Part shown: positions 22,607-34,001 of the stretch, piece by piece
How the letters are laid out: every line of letters begins with the position of its first letter
How positions within the stretch are numbered: position 1 is the stretch's first letter
From: Peronospora farinosa
Lineage: Eukaryota > Oomycota > Peronosporomycetes > Peronosporales > Peronosporaceae
DNA: 64,000 nt
Assembly (NCBI GenBank): GCA_947646735.1
Contig: CANTFK010000868.1
Location: 1-64,000, forward strand
Reading direction: 5' to 3'
Position numbers and translations under genes: made by a program
Notes under the pieces: generated by a model
What the model saw: the letters and a program-made list of their open reading frames with translations, nothing else
The model's database searches: none
Told to the model about the DNA's origin: nothing

Positions 22607-24080
22607 CATGCCACCGAAACGTGGCAAGGATGATGGGTCGCCTTCAAAAGGAGCCCATGCAGACCAGCACGAAGCGCTCGCGCCGCGAAGATTCGCAGCC
22701 GTCGTCAAGTGCTATATGCACTAAGACGAATCTTCTATTTCACCATAATGTGGATGAAAATTCATCCCTCATTGTATAGCACTCCATTGCAATCACCCCA
22801 AAGTGGAGATGCGCAAAGCGCGTTGATGGGACATATGTCCCCATCGTGTGAGGCACCCGTCCTTGAGGAAGCATCTATGCTTCCTGCAAGCGAAGGTAAA
22901 TCCTCGTCCCTACGCCTACGAGCGCAGCTCTGCACGATTCACAATCCCAATGAGGTATGAGCGCGACTAAGACTGAGCACGCTACTTCGAAAGGAGTAGT
23001 CGCGACTCAGTCAGATGTGACTCCTCATGCTGATGATTTGACAATCCATAATGGAGAGTCAGACTCAGGTGAGTGTGAGCTGAAAGCTCCACCAATTACA
23101 CCTTCGGTCTCACTAGCCCGCCGTCGCGAGGACGGTTACGTGAGGGTTGGCTTACCACCAATGTCACCTCCATCCGAGTGGATACAATCCGACGGGGTCT
23201 AGTGTAGCGCTTTTGCAGCGTGCCACTATTGACGCTCATAAATTTTATAGCGTCTTTCCTATGTGGAAAAAGCTGGAAAAGCACGAACAAGTGCTTTCCC
23301 AATTCCAGTCGTACTGCGTTCTAACGAAACAGCCGACGAATATGAAGCTGAACTACGGCGCCATGTTACCTTGCATGTGGGTGCAACGAAACAGCGGTCG
23401 CAGCGAATCAGCTTCGCCATGAAGCGCGCGAATGATATCTTAGGTGTTAAGCTACCCCCAATTGATTCTCGCTACGCTTCTTCTGCTAGTCCATCCGGAA
23501 ATAGCAGAAAGACTTTAGCTGGTGCTACTTCACATAAGCAGCCACCAGCCTAGGCACGCCGACGCTCAAGGCGTCAACAGGCTCCCATGAGTCAAAGCTC
23601 GTTGGGTCACCCTTCCACTGGACTAGGATCTAAAGCTTTCGCTTCACAAACCGGTGGGCCAACGGCCTTCCAACAAGGAAGCGCTTGTTCCCTTTTGCTT
23701 CCACCAACACAGGTGGCGCTCGATGCCAGTGGCGATTACGCTCACCTACTCTCGCTGAATAACCTGATGCTGTTTAGTCGCAGGATGAGACTGCTGCGCT
23801 GAAGAGGCAGGTCACTGATCTCACGAGTCAAGTCTCGCGACTGACCTCGGATCTGCGCGATGTGAGGGCGAAAGATCCTCAGGGGTATGACCGCCTGAAG
23901 ACCCGCTTGGACAATTTAGAGCGACTGGTGATGAGAGACCCGCGTCAAGCGCGGAGTCCTCCTCGATCGCCGATTCCTCAACTGAGCACTCGTTCGTATA
24001 CAGGGAGCCTATCGGCTTCCTCGTCTCCTGATCGGCGGCGACGCTCGACTCACAGTCGACGTCACCATCGGTCTCGTTAG
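22607..24080 (+). pseudogene. Gag-like coiled-coil/RS-rich frame, antisense to the Gypsy element
   Basis: A series of plus-strand frames from an ATG (MPPKRGKDDGSPSKG) to a stop at 24078-24080. Visible are RREDSQPSSS, an ADEYEAELRRHV helix (about 23330-23365), and a coiled coil of heptads DLTSQVSRLTSDLRDV then LKTRLDNLERLV (23815-23940). A serine-arginine tail (SPDRRRRSTHSRRHH) follows. At least four stops or shifts break it. It lies between integrase and the 3' LTR of a minus-strand element but is coded on the plus strand. It could be an antisense accessory gene, or gag of another element joined tail to tail. I do not recognise a defined family. Confidence 0.5.
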
Positions 24081-24142
24081 ACCGATGCGGATAAGTGATC
24101 TCTTATGGATCAACATATCGTTTCATACGACCCACATAGAAT

Positions 24143-27100
24143 ACGGGGTGCATCTTCATATACGGTGGGAGAATGAGTCTATAATTTTAGGTCTCCAACT
24201 TTTTTAACCACTGTAAATGGCCCAAATGAATCGGGGCAATAGATTAGTAGTGCCACCAGGTAGTACAGAAATTGCATGCTTAGGTAGGGTAGTAGTACTT
24301 AATAGCACTTTGTCCCCAACACTAAAGTGTTCATTGTTTTTGCGACCATGCTGATCTGCATATTGTTTTTGCTTGTCCTGTACGCTTGCCATCGCGTCAA
24401 GGACTTTACGCGTGATGGCTAATCGCTAATCGCTAATCGCTCAACCACAAAGCGCTGAGCTTCGCTCACGCTTTAAGCATTCAACTCGTCTATGACGCCT
24501 CCAAGAGGTCGTTCATGGGTCGACGCTGTTGATAACACTACAGTGTTATCGTCAAGGAGCACTGACGTTTCTTGCCGTGCCTCCTCTGTGACACCTATAG
24601 GTGCCGTGGCCACTGCTAAACTAGCAGTGTCACTAGGGCTATTTGGAACCTCTTTTGCATTCGCACCGAGCGAAGTGAGGGGACCTTCCCCACTAAGACT
24701 CGGGCTGCGTACAAACGATACTGGCGCTCGAGGATGACGCAGTCCGATAATGTAAAACAGTGTCTCACCCGTATTGGCGTGACCACTGTTATTAATAGCG
24801 AACTCCATGAATGACAAATGCTTGCTCCATTCTTTGGAAGTCACTACTGTACGTGACACATCCGCCACGACTCGATTGGTACGTTCTGTTTGGCCATCAG
24901 TTTGGGGATGATCAGCGGTTGACATGTGGAGCTTTCTTCCCAGTAGCTCAAACACATGTCGCCAAAAACCCAACGTAAAACGCGTATTCTGGCTCGATAC
25001 TATGACCCGGGCATCCCGTGTAGTCGATACACGTGATCCAGAAACAAGAGAGCATCCTCTTTTCATGAGATCTTGGTGCTATATGGTGCTCAATGCACCA
25101 TCTTGCTCAGTCTATCTACAAAGACGTCGAGCCCCGTCCTGTCTTTATGGTCAGGCGGTAAGCCAAACATGAAGTCCAAACTGACCGACTTCCAACAATC
25201 CGTTGGAATCGACAGTGGCTGCAGTGGCGCACTGCTAGAAGGTGCAGGCTTTATGTGCTGATAATCTTCGCAAGAGCGGATATAATTGGCCACCCACCGG
25301 TATAGGTGGGGCCACCAAAATTCCTCTGACACTCGTAAGAATGTCTTTTCACGGCCCAGATGCCCACTAGATGGCGCATCATGGCACTCGTGAAGTATCA
25401 TCAGCTTGAGATCTGTGTCATGAGGGACATAGATTCTCAAGGGATCACAGGGTGACAGTTGATGCCATAACAGGCCATCACTGTAACTAAAGCGATTTAG
25501 CTTCGCTTTGAGGTGCGACGGAAGTGTAACCTTTCGTCCACCAAAATGATCCAACAGCAGGCGACAATGTTCGTCCTGACTGTAACACTCCTTTATATCG
25601 GAGGCCAATGAGCTCGTCACATGGTACGCCTTTACGGCTGCCAGTGTTGACGACTCAACTTGTGCTTTCGCACGAGACACACATTCCTGGTGTCTTGCCT
25701 CGAAGCCTGGTCTGCGCGATAACGCGTCAGCCAAGCATTCGATTTACCCGGCTTATATAGACCTTTGAAATTGAATTCAGAGAAGAATGTTAGCCATCTC
25801 GCCATTCTCGGCGAGAGGTGCGGTGAATTGATAGCGGTCCGCAGTGATGCGTGATCCGTATAAACCACAAAAGGTTCGGTGCCCAAGAGGTGCACCCGAA
25901 ACTTTACAAGAGCATACTTAATTGAAAGTAGCTCCTTGTCATGCATAGGGTAATTCAGCTCGGCAGCTTTTAAAAGACGAGACTGGTACGAAATGACACG
26001 GTCAACGCCGTTGTCATTCTTCTGCATGAGCGCGCTGCCGATTGCAAAATTTCTTGCATCACAGACGACGCTAAAGGGCTTATCCGCGTCTGGCAATGCC
26101 AAGACCGGTGCCTCTACAAGAGATTTCTTCACTGAAGTGAACGCATCTTCTTGTTCCTTTGACCAAGTCCATTCTGTATCCTTTTTCAAAAGATCAGACA
26201 ATGGCTTGGTCTGCTCCGCATAATTCTTGCTGTACTTATGCAAGTAATTAGAGAGCCCAAGGAATTGGCGCAGATCCTTCTCGTATCGTGGGACTGGCCA
26301 TTCCTTTACAGCCTTTACCTTTTCTGGGTCTGCTCGTACACCATGTGCTCCTACGATGCAGCCCAGTACAGGTATCTCGGGGACCCCTATTACGCACTTT
26401 TGCAAGTTCACGTATAATTGGGCGTCACCCAGAGTCTGCAACACAGCGTCTAAATGACGCTTGTGCGACTCTATCGCGCTCAGACCGTCCTCCGCCCTAC
26501 TATGCACGAATACATCGTCAAAGTAATGGGGAGCGTAGGCACGGTGCTGATGCATCACGTGATCCACCACTCGGTTGAATGTTGCTGGAGCATTTTTTAA
26601 CCCATGTGGAATCACAAGCCAATCCCACAGCATACCGCTTGGGGTGCTTACTGCCGTTTTGGCTCCATCGGTATCTCTCATGAGAACCTGATAGTAGCCA
26701 TCCTTCAGATCCAACGCGGAAAAGATAGTTGACTTTCCCATGGAATTGAACAAAACATCTTTCCGCGGGATCGGCGTTTGAGCCGGAATGGTGGCCGTGT
26801 TCAGCTTATTTTAAGCATGAACCACGCGCCATCCACCCGTGGCTTTACGCACACAGAAGGTCGTGCTGCAGTGAGGCGACTTGCTCTCACGTACATGTCC
26901 CGCCTTAGATCGCTTGTCGAAGAACTCATCGATGTAATCGACTTTTTCCTTCGGCAACGGCCATTGACTGGTCACACAATACTTGGTGCCAGGTTCCAGT
27001 TCAATCTCGTGCCTGACGCCCCTCGGCCGGTAGGCGGCTCGGCACTTCTTCTGGAAACACATCACGGTGTTTCCACAGAACATCATAGAACGGGCTTTCC

Positions 27101-27479
27101 TTCATGGCATCCCAGCTTTGAGCAGCGACCGTTTCTTTTTGTCGGTCTCCAAGACGCTCTCATCCATTGTGGATGAAGAGCAACAGTTCACCACGTTCTC
27201 TTCTGGAACTGGTGCGACTATCTCGTGGATCTTTCCTTCCTTTAGTTCGGACAGGAATAGATCCCAAGTCATCTCCGAGAGATTTACTATCTCCTCGGCA
27301 GATGCCAAGACAAGTTGGAGCACCTCAACTGAGGATGCCTCCGGCATTTTGTCCTCGACGGCCTCGAACAACTCGTTCGTAGGTCCGTCCTCTTGGATCG
27401 AGACTGATCCAAGGGCCACTCGTTTTGACGTGCCCTTGACCAGGTTAATACGTCTGGTGCTCGTTGTTCGAGTCAGCAC
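24143..27479 (-). pseudogene. Gypsy pol (linker, RT, RNase H, integrase), lineage B, disrupted
   Basis: Order on the minus strand from 27479: a linker ending ...KKRSLLKAGMP, RT with [42 protein letters not shown] and YFDDVFVHS (26520), and RNase H with VYTDHASLRTA (25860). After a shift comes ADALSRRPGFE at 25734. The integrase has a histidine-rich N-terminus, DFMFGLPPDHKDR, HPQTDGQTER and, beyond a stop, HPVFYVGRMKRY (24145 leftwards). The 373-residue frame 26753-25632 is the longest intact part. A stop falls in VHA*NKL near 26811. It is the inverted partner of 17594-20822. Confidence 0.92.
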
Positions 27480-27482
27480 GAC

Positions 27483-28184
27483 CTATGACCTGGAAGAAGG
27501 TGTCGTTGCTGTATTATCCAACGCACCCCTCCCAACTGCACCAGGCTCATGGCTCTGTGCCGGTTCTGGTGGCGCTTTACTTCCTGTCAGCCCACCATCA
27601 CCTACCACAGGCTCTCGGCTCTGCGCAGGACTATTGGACGCATTACTACCTGTCATCGCCCCATTCACTACACCAGTCTCCTCGGGCTGGGTAGGAATAT
27701 GTGTAACCTGGCTTTCTGCCAGGGCACTTCCAACTACACCACTCTTTTCAAGCTGGGTGGTTCCTGGTGCCGATTGACATACCTTCATCACACCCTCGAC
27801 TTTGTTGGACACATCATCAGCCACATAAGCCTCTCGCAAGAGAACATCCTTTCCGGTGTCTTGCGTAGAACTAGCGACTGTGCGTGTACGCCAGTCTATC
27901 CATGGCTGGTGTTTAGCCAACCAAGGCATGCCAAGAATGAGGTCATACGGACTTTCCACACCTAGCACTGTGAACTTCTCTTTACAAGAGAAGTCACTAA
28001 AGTTGAAGGCGAGTTCAACTTTAACTCCCTCCGATTTAACGATCGCGCCGTTCGCTAAACGAACGATCGCCTCTTCTCGCTTGTCATCATGGCAAAGCGA
28101 CTCATAACTCGCCGGTCTCTTTTTCAGAGCCGCGAGTTTCACAAAGTTTTGTGATGCACCCGAATCCACGAGAAGGGTCATCAC
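27483..28184 (-). CDS. Gypsy aspartic protease with a 22-residue repeat linker
   Basis: A 233-residue open frame of the minus-strand element. It contains the retropepsin active site LLVDSGASQNF at residues 4-14, the flap-like RLANGAIV and the second motif YDLILGMPWL. Residues 142 to about 229 are four imperfect tandem units of 22 residues, typified by PAQSREPVVGDGG... and PTQPEETGVVNGA.... This is a low-complexity linker between protease and RT. A stop at 27483 separates it from RT, although the family normally makes one polyprotein. Confidence 0.88.
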   Translation of the reverse strand: MMTLLVDSGASQNFVKLAALKKRPASYESLCHDDKREEAIVRLANGAIVKSEGVKVELAFNFSDFSCKEKFTVLGVESPYDLILGMPWLAKHQPWIDWRTRTVASSTQDTGKDVLLREAYVADDVSNKVEGVMKVCQSAPGTTQLEKSGVVGSALAESQVTHIPTQPEETGVVNGAMTGSNASNSPAQSREPVVGDGGLTGSKAPPEPAQSHEPGAVGRGALDNTATTPSSRS

Positions 28185-28190
28185 TTGGTC

Positions 28191-29084
28191 TTAACCTTGT
28201 ACTCGAGCGCTATAGACCAAAAGGTTTGAGGTCCGACCTTTCGGAACCTCAGGGACTATGCTACCCATTTGTTCGATCGCTCTGAACTTAGAGGTAGCTT
28301 CAGAGTCCGCGACAGTAGGGCATCCCGCCCCTACTGCGCTCCCGCATTTCCCGACCCATCTTGGGCAGGTGCTGAACCGTGCGTCGTGCACGCTGGTTTT
28401 TCGCACCTCCCTTCGGGTTAAGAGACTTCTTGCGGGCTGCCTTAGCACCAGCAGTACTTTGGCATAGCAGCGATCCATCATATGGCTGCGCTTGCCGCAC
28501 TTGTAGCAGACGACGTCTGCATTGCCTAACTCCATAGGAGTGGCATCAGACCTTTCGGACGACGGCCTGTAACAGGCTGTCGGCGAGGCGCTGTTGTAGG
28601 ATTGCTCCTCAACTAAGGCAATATCAATTGCCTCTTCCATCGTATTTGGCACCTTTCTAAAAAGGGCCTGACGCGATGGGCAGTGCCCAAGTCCATTCAT
28701 GAACGTGGCCACCTTAATCTGTTCCGGTATCGGTTCCCCATTAATGGACGCCGACAGCGAACGCATCTCCTGCACAAATTCTTGCAGAGAGCGTTTCGCC
28801 TGTCGTGCTCCAAAAAAGCGCGCCATAAGCAACAATTCGTTGTTAGGTGGCTGAGAAATGGCGCGAATCTTTGACTTTAAGATCGTTCATGATGGAAATG
28901 CATCAGCATTTGACATCAGCGCGGAGTACGCCCACTCTGACGCTTTGCCACGCAAATTGGACATGGCATACGACATCATCCTGGTGTCGTTTTCGATGAG
29001 CTGCGCCACTCCACATTGCTTAACTGCTAATAGACAGTGAACAACCGTGTGAGGGGTAGTTCCATCAAACTTCGGAGGGTCCAT
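28191..29084 (-). pseudogene. Gypsy gag, lineage B, 3' part
   Basis: Begins after the nested insertion with PIRMDPPKFDGTTPHTVV, continues with LRGKASEWAYSALM, is broken near 28887, and resumes with FGARQAKRSLQEFVQEMRSL (28810). It ends with the knuckle CYKCGKRSHMMDRC (28500). The N-terminal part is at 30343-30678, on the other side of the TGTGG element at 29121-30338. A small reading-frame gap separates it from the protease frame. Confidence 0.88.
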
Positions 29085-29120
29085 CCGAATGGGCCTCGGT
29101 TGAGTAGGCCGGGCAGAGAG

Positions 29121-30338
29121 TGTGGAGAAGTGCCAGAGAAATGGGGCCTTCGTAGTTATTATAATAACTGGCGTAAAAGATCTCGGTCAATCTCTTGAAT
29201 AAGTGACAGGGAGTGACCAGGGCCCCGAACTGGTCCAAGGTCCCGAGTTTGGAGAAGGCACCATGATGTCCTACACAACATACCAAAGGACCAGTGCTGC
29301 TGGGGCAGCTTAGGTTGACCCGAGGTAACAGGTGGACCCCAGGCGACAGGTGGACCTAGGTGACCAGTGGACCTAGATGACTGGTGGACCCTAGGCGACA
29401 GGTGGATCCAGGCGACAGGTGACCCCAGACAACAGGTGGACCCCAGACAACAGGTGTACCCTAGGTGACAGGTGGACCCCAGGTGACAGGTGGACCCCAG
29501 GTGACGGGTGGACCCAGGTGACCGGTGGACCTAGTTGACCGGTGGACCCCAGACAACAGGTGGACCCCAGGTGCCAGGTGGACCCCAGGTGACAGGTGGA
29601 TTCCATGTGACAAGTGGACTCCTGGTTATAGAAGGTACAAGGCTTCCTTAAAGTGCAGAGCCGGTACAAGTCCTATGTCCTAAAAGATTTAGTTGTTCGT
29701 CCACAAGTTAACACGTGGTACCATCTAGAGCGAAGGGTTAAGGTTAGGCAAGAAAAGCATACAGAGAATAAGATAAATAAACACACTCGAATTTGCATTA
29801 CACGTGGCAGTTTTAAGCGCCCCTTCCAAGCTTCTCCGTCGCCTCACCTCTTCCAGGCGGGATACCCTTTGGCCCCCCAACGTCAGCAGGTGTTATACGG
29901 CTCAAGCTACGCAAGTTGAACCTCAGGATAGTTGGCCTGAGGTGTCAAGTAAGTGTCAAGACTCTACGACCCGCTATAGGAAGCGGTTTCCCTACGGGGA
30001 AGAACACAAAGGGGTCCAAGGACCAAGAACAGTCATCCACCAAAGGGGTACATAGTACCAGGTGCACTGCTCTCGACTAAGTCGATTGAGCACAAGAAAC
30101 CCGGTCCCAAGTAAAGTATATCCACTCGGGGACCACCAAGTCCAAGTCTTATACAAAGACCAAGTCTTTAAGTCTTCTGCGTCAACGGAGGAGCAAGACC
30201 AGCCAAGCCGACGGGTACACAAGGTGAGACCCAAGGTTTACACGACACGGTATCGAGGAACCCCCTCCGTAAGTCGGCAGTCCGACGCTGTGTGTGTTTG
30301 TGTATCTCCTACGTTGTTTGATAATCCACTCCACCACA
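29121..30338 (-). mobile_element. TGTGG element, complete copy in lineage B gag (1218 bp)
   Basis: On the minus strand it starts TGTGGTGGAGTGGATTATC and ends CTTCTCCACA. A perfect 4-bp duplication AGAG flanks it (29117-29120 and 30339-30342). Removing the insert and one AGAG rejoins gag in one frame (RSARPTQPRPIRMDPPKF). No protein is encoded. Its first half is very similar to 61960-62575. The 3' half carries a private minisatellite at 29322-29622. Confidence 0.9.
29322..29622. repeat. Minisatellite of about 18-19 bp (GACAGGTGGACCCCAGGT type)
   Basis: About 16-17 imperfect units of ACAGGTGGACCCCAGGTG with variants such as GACAACAGGTGGACC. It is not found elsewhere in the window and produces an artificial open frame on the minus strand. 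Confidence 0.9.
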
Positions 30339-30342
30339 AGAG

Positions 30343-30678
30343 CGTCTCAACTTATCTGTTGAGCGCCTCATTACGTGCCTGCTCAAGCATAAGCTCATTT
30401 TGAGTCTTATTGATGGACGCAGACGTAGATTGGCTGTTTACCTCGGACGCGTTTCTACGCTGTCCGAGCACAAGCGCCTAAAATTGCTTCAACTGAGCAA
30501 CATGTTTCTCAGGAGGACAATGCAAGAGGTTGGACAGGGCTTGTTCACCAAGTCCCTGCGCCATATGCTCTGCCAACTCCCTATGGTGTTTGTAGAGGTG
30601 AGGGAAGTCATTCCAGTCCATATTAAGGACCATCTTAACCACACGCACTCTCAGAGAGATAGGTCGTGGGAAGGACAA
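30343..30678 (-). pseudogene. Gypsy gag, lineage B, N-terminal part
   Basis: Starts MSFPRPISLRV or, more likely, MVLNMDWNDFPHLYKHHREL just inside. It runs through a helical region (HVAQLKQF, then after a stop LVLGQRRNASEVNS and LEQARNEALN) to the insertion point of the TGTGG element. The primer site at 30681-30690 and the LTR lie directly upstream. Confidence 0.75.
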
Positions 30679-30680
30679 CT

Positions 30681-30690
30681 AGTGCTACCA
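30681..30690 (-). promoter_or_regulatory. Gypsy primer-binding site (minus strand)
   Basis: TGGTAGCACT on the minus strand, two bases after the 5' LTR, the same start as the primer sites at 16403 and 54977. Confidence 0.65.
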
Positions 30691-30692
30691 AG

Positions 30693-31289
30693 CGTAGACG
30701 GGCACTTCTACGAAGTTGCCTCGTGCTACTTAGCACACACCTGCAGCAAAAGCGAAGAAGCAGTTAGACTGTCTTACCTTCGCGTGCGAGGGTGGTTGTG
30801 TGGTTGGTCGCATGCTATGCAGTCTTACCACCAGTTGCCTTTCGCTTAAGCGAGAGTGCAAAAAACTTCTAAACAAGAAGACACTGACGCCATGCAGAAG
30901 CTTTTTCAGCTTCTCGTGCGTGATGCTTTCGATTTAGCAAATTCAAGACTGAGCTATATTTACTGAATTATGATTAAAGATAAACTTAACTACTGATTGG
31001 CTGATTATATAATGATCGGATACGCTACTCATTAATAGCGTATCCGGTCTTATGAACTTAAATCTAGATTTAAGATCGCAACTGACGTCCTTCTGAGACG
31101 TTGCGATGCCTAGCTTCAACTAGCGTCATTTCTTCCCATGTGAATCCATCAATCATATTTAAGTTGACGAGAGGGAATCACGTTTGTGTATCGCACCCAA
31201 GTGACAGGTCAAAAGTTATCATGGATACTTTCAGACCTTACATTAAGTATATTACTTAATGTTTACGTGTAACTAGATACCCTGTTACA
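30693..31289 (-). repeat. Gypsy 5' LTR, lineage B
   Basis: On the minus strand it starts TGTAACAGGGTATC at 31289 and ends near CCCGTCTACG, about 597 bp. It is in the same transcriptional direction as the tRNA synthetase gene whose stop codon is two bases upstream. Confidence 0.85.
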
Positions 31290-31291
31290 AT

Positions 31292-32628
31292 TTACGATCT
31301 CGCAAGACCTATGACTTCCTTGACTTCCTTCATCGTTATGGCAGCTAGCTCTGACGCTTGTGCTGCACCGTGTGCCAGCACTTTATCGATATATCCTTGG
31401 TCTCCATTGTATTGCTTGATACGTTCTCCTATAGGGCAAATTCTGTTATGGAAACAACGTAAGCTATACCATCAGCAAATTGACCCTCAGAAACAACTGA
31501 AACGTACTTTGCAATGACTGCGTCGGCCACACTGTCCTTGAAAGTGCCTGTGCTATAATTTGCGTATTGTGCCTCAAGCTGCACGACACTTTGGCCCGTG
31601 ACTGCGCTAAAAATGTCGAGTAAGTTGGATACGCCTGGTCTCTCTTTCCGGTCGTAGCAAATGCCACTCACCGCATCCGTGGTGGCCTTACGCATCTTCT
31701 TGCGGATATCATCGGCTGTGTCTGTCAGTTCAATGCGACTCAGCACTGACTTGTCGCTCTTGCTCATTTTCTTGGTCGGGTCCCGCAAACTCATGATGCG
31801 TGAGAGCGATTTCCTCTTAGTGCCAGCAAGCGTCGTGATATCGTCTTCCACAATTGGAAACGGCTTTGTTAGTACTTCTTTCCCTCCAACACGGTTGGAT
31901 GCAAAGCGGTCGTTGAACGTCATTGCGATCTTCCGCGTAAGTTCCAAGTGTTGCTGCTGATCTTCACCCACAGGTACGTGAGTTGCACGGTACAGCAGAA
32001 TATCCGCGGCCATGAGCACCGGATACGCTAGCAATCCCAATGAGCTCTCAGTTCTAGCCGACGCTGTCTTCTGCTTGAACTGTGTCATGCGTTGCAGCCA
32101 CCCGAGTGGTGTGATACAGCTTAGCAGCCACGCAAGCTCGGCGTGCGCTGCCACGTCAGACTGTCGGAACAAAATATTACAACTCGGGTCAAGTCCAGCA
32201 CCAAGAAGTGCCGCCACCATAGAATGCACTTGACTGGGCATGCGCTGAGCGTCAAAGGTCACAGTCAAGGCGTGCAGGTCCACGACCGAGTATAGTCGAG
32301 TCCACGGTGCGTCATCACGTGAGGTTGGTGACGTCAACATGTCACTTTCTGAAAGTCCATCTCCCCTACGTGGTGGCTGTTGAAGAGCCACCCATTTGGC
32401 AATTGCACCACAATAATTGCCCAGATGGGGCGTGCCAGTGGGCTGGATTCCCGAAAATACACGAAAGTCGCCATTGTGCACGTCACTACTGGATCTGGTC
32501 GAGAGGCAGCGCCGCCAGCCAGTCAAAACGACGGCAAGTGAGTTGTGAGGTGAAACTCTGGAGTCTAAAATTGAAGCCTTCGTTAGTGAACGTGCATTTG
32601 GTGATCGCCAGATCAGCTGTGTCGCCAT
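31292..32628 (-). CDS. Tryptophanyl-tRNA synthetase, organellar type, two exons
   Basis: Charges tRNA-Trp with tryptophan, and is probably mitochondrial: the first 45 residues are rich in R and S and lack acidic clusters. Class I signatures are present: GIQPTGTPHLGNY (HIGH region, about residues 60-72) and KKMSKSDKS (KMSKS loop, about residues 288-296). Exon 1 is 32628-31508. A 65-bp intron (31507-31443, GTACGT...ACAG) leads to exon 2, 31442-31292, which adds CPIGERIKQYNGDQGYIDKV and the family's usual C-terminal helix, for a total of 423 residues. Ignoring the intron gives a false 399-residue end. The TAA at 31294-31292 is two bases from a Gypsy LTR, so its 3' UTR must now be LTR sequence. 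The family assignment is firm; localisation is inferred. Confidence 0.95.
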
Positions 32629-32699
32629 AATGACCGAAACGTGCGGACAGAGACTGTCTTGCTGTAACTGAATCTGATTGGTACTTTTTAAAACGATGA

Positions 32700-34000
32700 A
32701 ATGATATATACTTTATATGGAAGAAAAACTTTAGATTGGAGAGCTTCGCGATATACATATACTAAAATATGCTACAATTCGTCGTTACTTACATGTAACT
32801 CAATCTGTGGTGCTTCCCTGTCCTCCTCACTCGACAGTTGCCTCCAAGCAGTAAAAACCGTGGTGCATCTATTCACAAGCGACTCTATGGATCACCTAAT
32901 TGTGGAAAGTCAAGATAGTGTTTTGGTGAAGTCGATGTTGTGGTTTCTGCATCTGAGAAATGTTTAATTTGTGAATATTTGCGTATTGCATGAGACAACG
33001 TCGCGACAAAGTTATCGCGCCGTAAGAAAGAATTTGCTATATTACGCGTATGCGCTGCATATGAAGCCCTTAGCTGCAGGCAATCTTCAGTTCAACGATA
33101 AGAGCATGGCAAGAATTCAGTATGTAAGAGTTGCTCCGGCGTCTCCATACTGCGATAGCTCCAGGGTAGAAGAGACGTAAAAGTCCTACCCGAAACCACC
33201 ATCGTCCATGAATAATTTATTCGATTTTTCGATGCGCGAAGCTGGACTCACGTAGAAGCATGACGTGTGTCTCAGGGACCTCTTTTTTTAAATGGTGTTC
33301 CCAAGAAAGAGTTGCGCATGAAAGAGGTCAGCGACATGAACTGTCCACGTAAACATCAATTTTGCACGAACAAATGAAGGCATGTGATGCCATCAATTGA
33401 TGAGTTGGTGAGTTGTAGTTTGCTCTTAAGCAAGCGGAGGTGACCTCTTTAGCCCTTGGACAGCAGGGATAGCGAAAGTTAGCTTGGCGTGCAACATGAA
33501 TACAACTAATTTGTCATGTTGCACGCTAAGTTGTGTGTCCGCGACGATCGTATGTAATCCGACCGCTTGTGCAGCCGAGCCTTAACAAAACTAGCGCAAG
33601 TTGAACTCGCTTCATCTGCTGGTCACCCATTCACCACCCCTGACAAGAAGAGCCCACCGGAATTGCTTCATTTGCATGTATAAGCAGCAAAACGACAAAA
33701 GGATTTAAACTGTGGTCAGACACGAGATTTTGGTGACAATCAAACAGGGCGTTCGCGTCGCAAACTGCCACGTGTGCCAGTTTAGAAATTTATAACGACG
33801 CTGACGATCAGATACGCCGCTCGCTGCGCAAACATGCTACGCATCGCATGCCAATGTAAACATAGAAATGCGTTTCAATGGCTACATTCTTCTTGTATTA
33901 CATGCAATTTCTTTACGTCATGAGCAATGCGCACGTATTAAGCAGTTGTTGCTACGTGTACGTCGGCGCACATTCATCCCTGGTTCGTACCACGCACGCA
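32700..34000. other. Intergenic, no gene recognised
   Basis: Upstream region of the tRNA synthetase. It is AT-rich with short open frames only. A local inverted repeat around 33485-33530 (AGCTTGGCGTGCAACATGAA and its near complement) could form a hairpin. Confidence 0.4.
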
Positions 34001-34001
34001 A

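Larger units (their letters stand above)
17594..27371. repeat. Large inverted repeat of Gypsy pol (arms 17594-20822 and 24143-27371)
   Basis: Coordinates of matching points in the two arms sum to 44965-44969 throughout, so only a few bases of indel separate 3.2-kb arms. Protein differences are scarce (for example KHFVVYTDH against EPFVVYTDH). The spacer of about 3.3 kb contains two lineage B LTRs, also in opposite orientation. Confidence 0.9.

Noticed and set aside
29391..29669. 92-residue minus-strand frame with STCHLGSTWHLGS-like repeats
   Set aside because: Artefact of the 18-19-bp minisatellite.
29734..29750. Telomere-like GGGTTAAGGTTAGG (also 61971)
   Set aside because: Single occurrence in each of two TGTGG elements, not a tandem array; it is part of the element's shared sequence.
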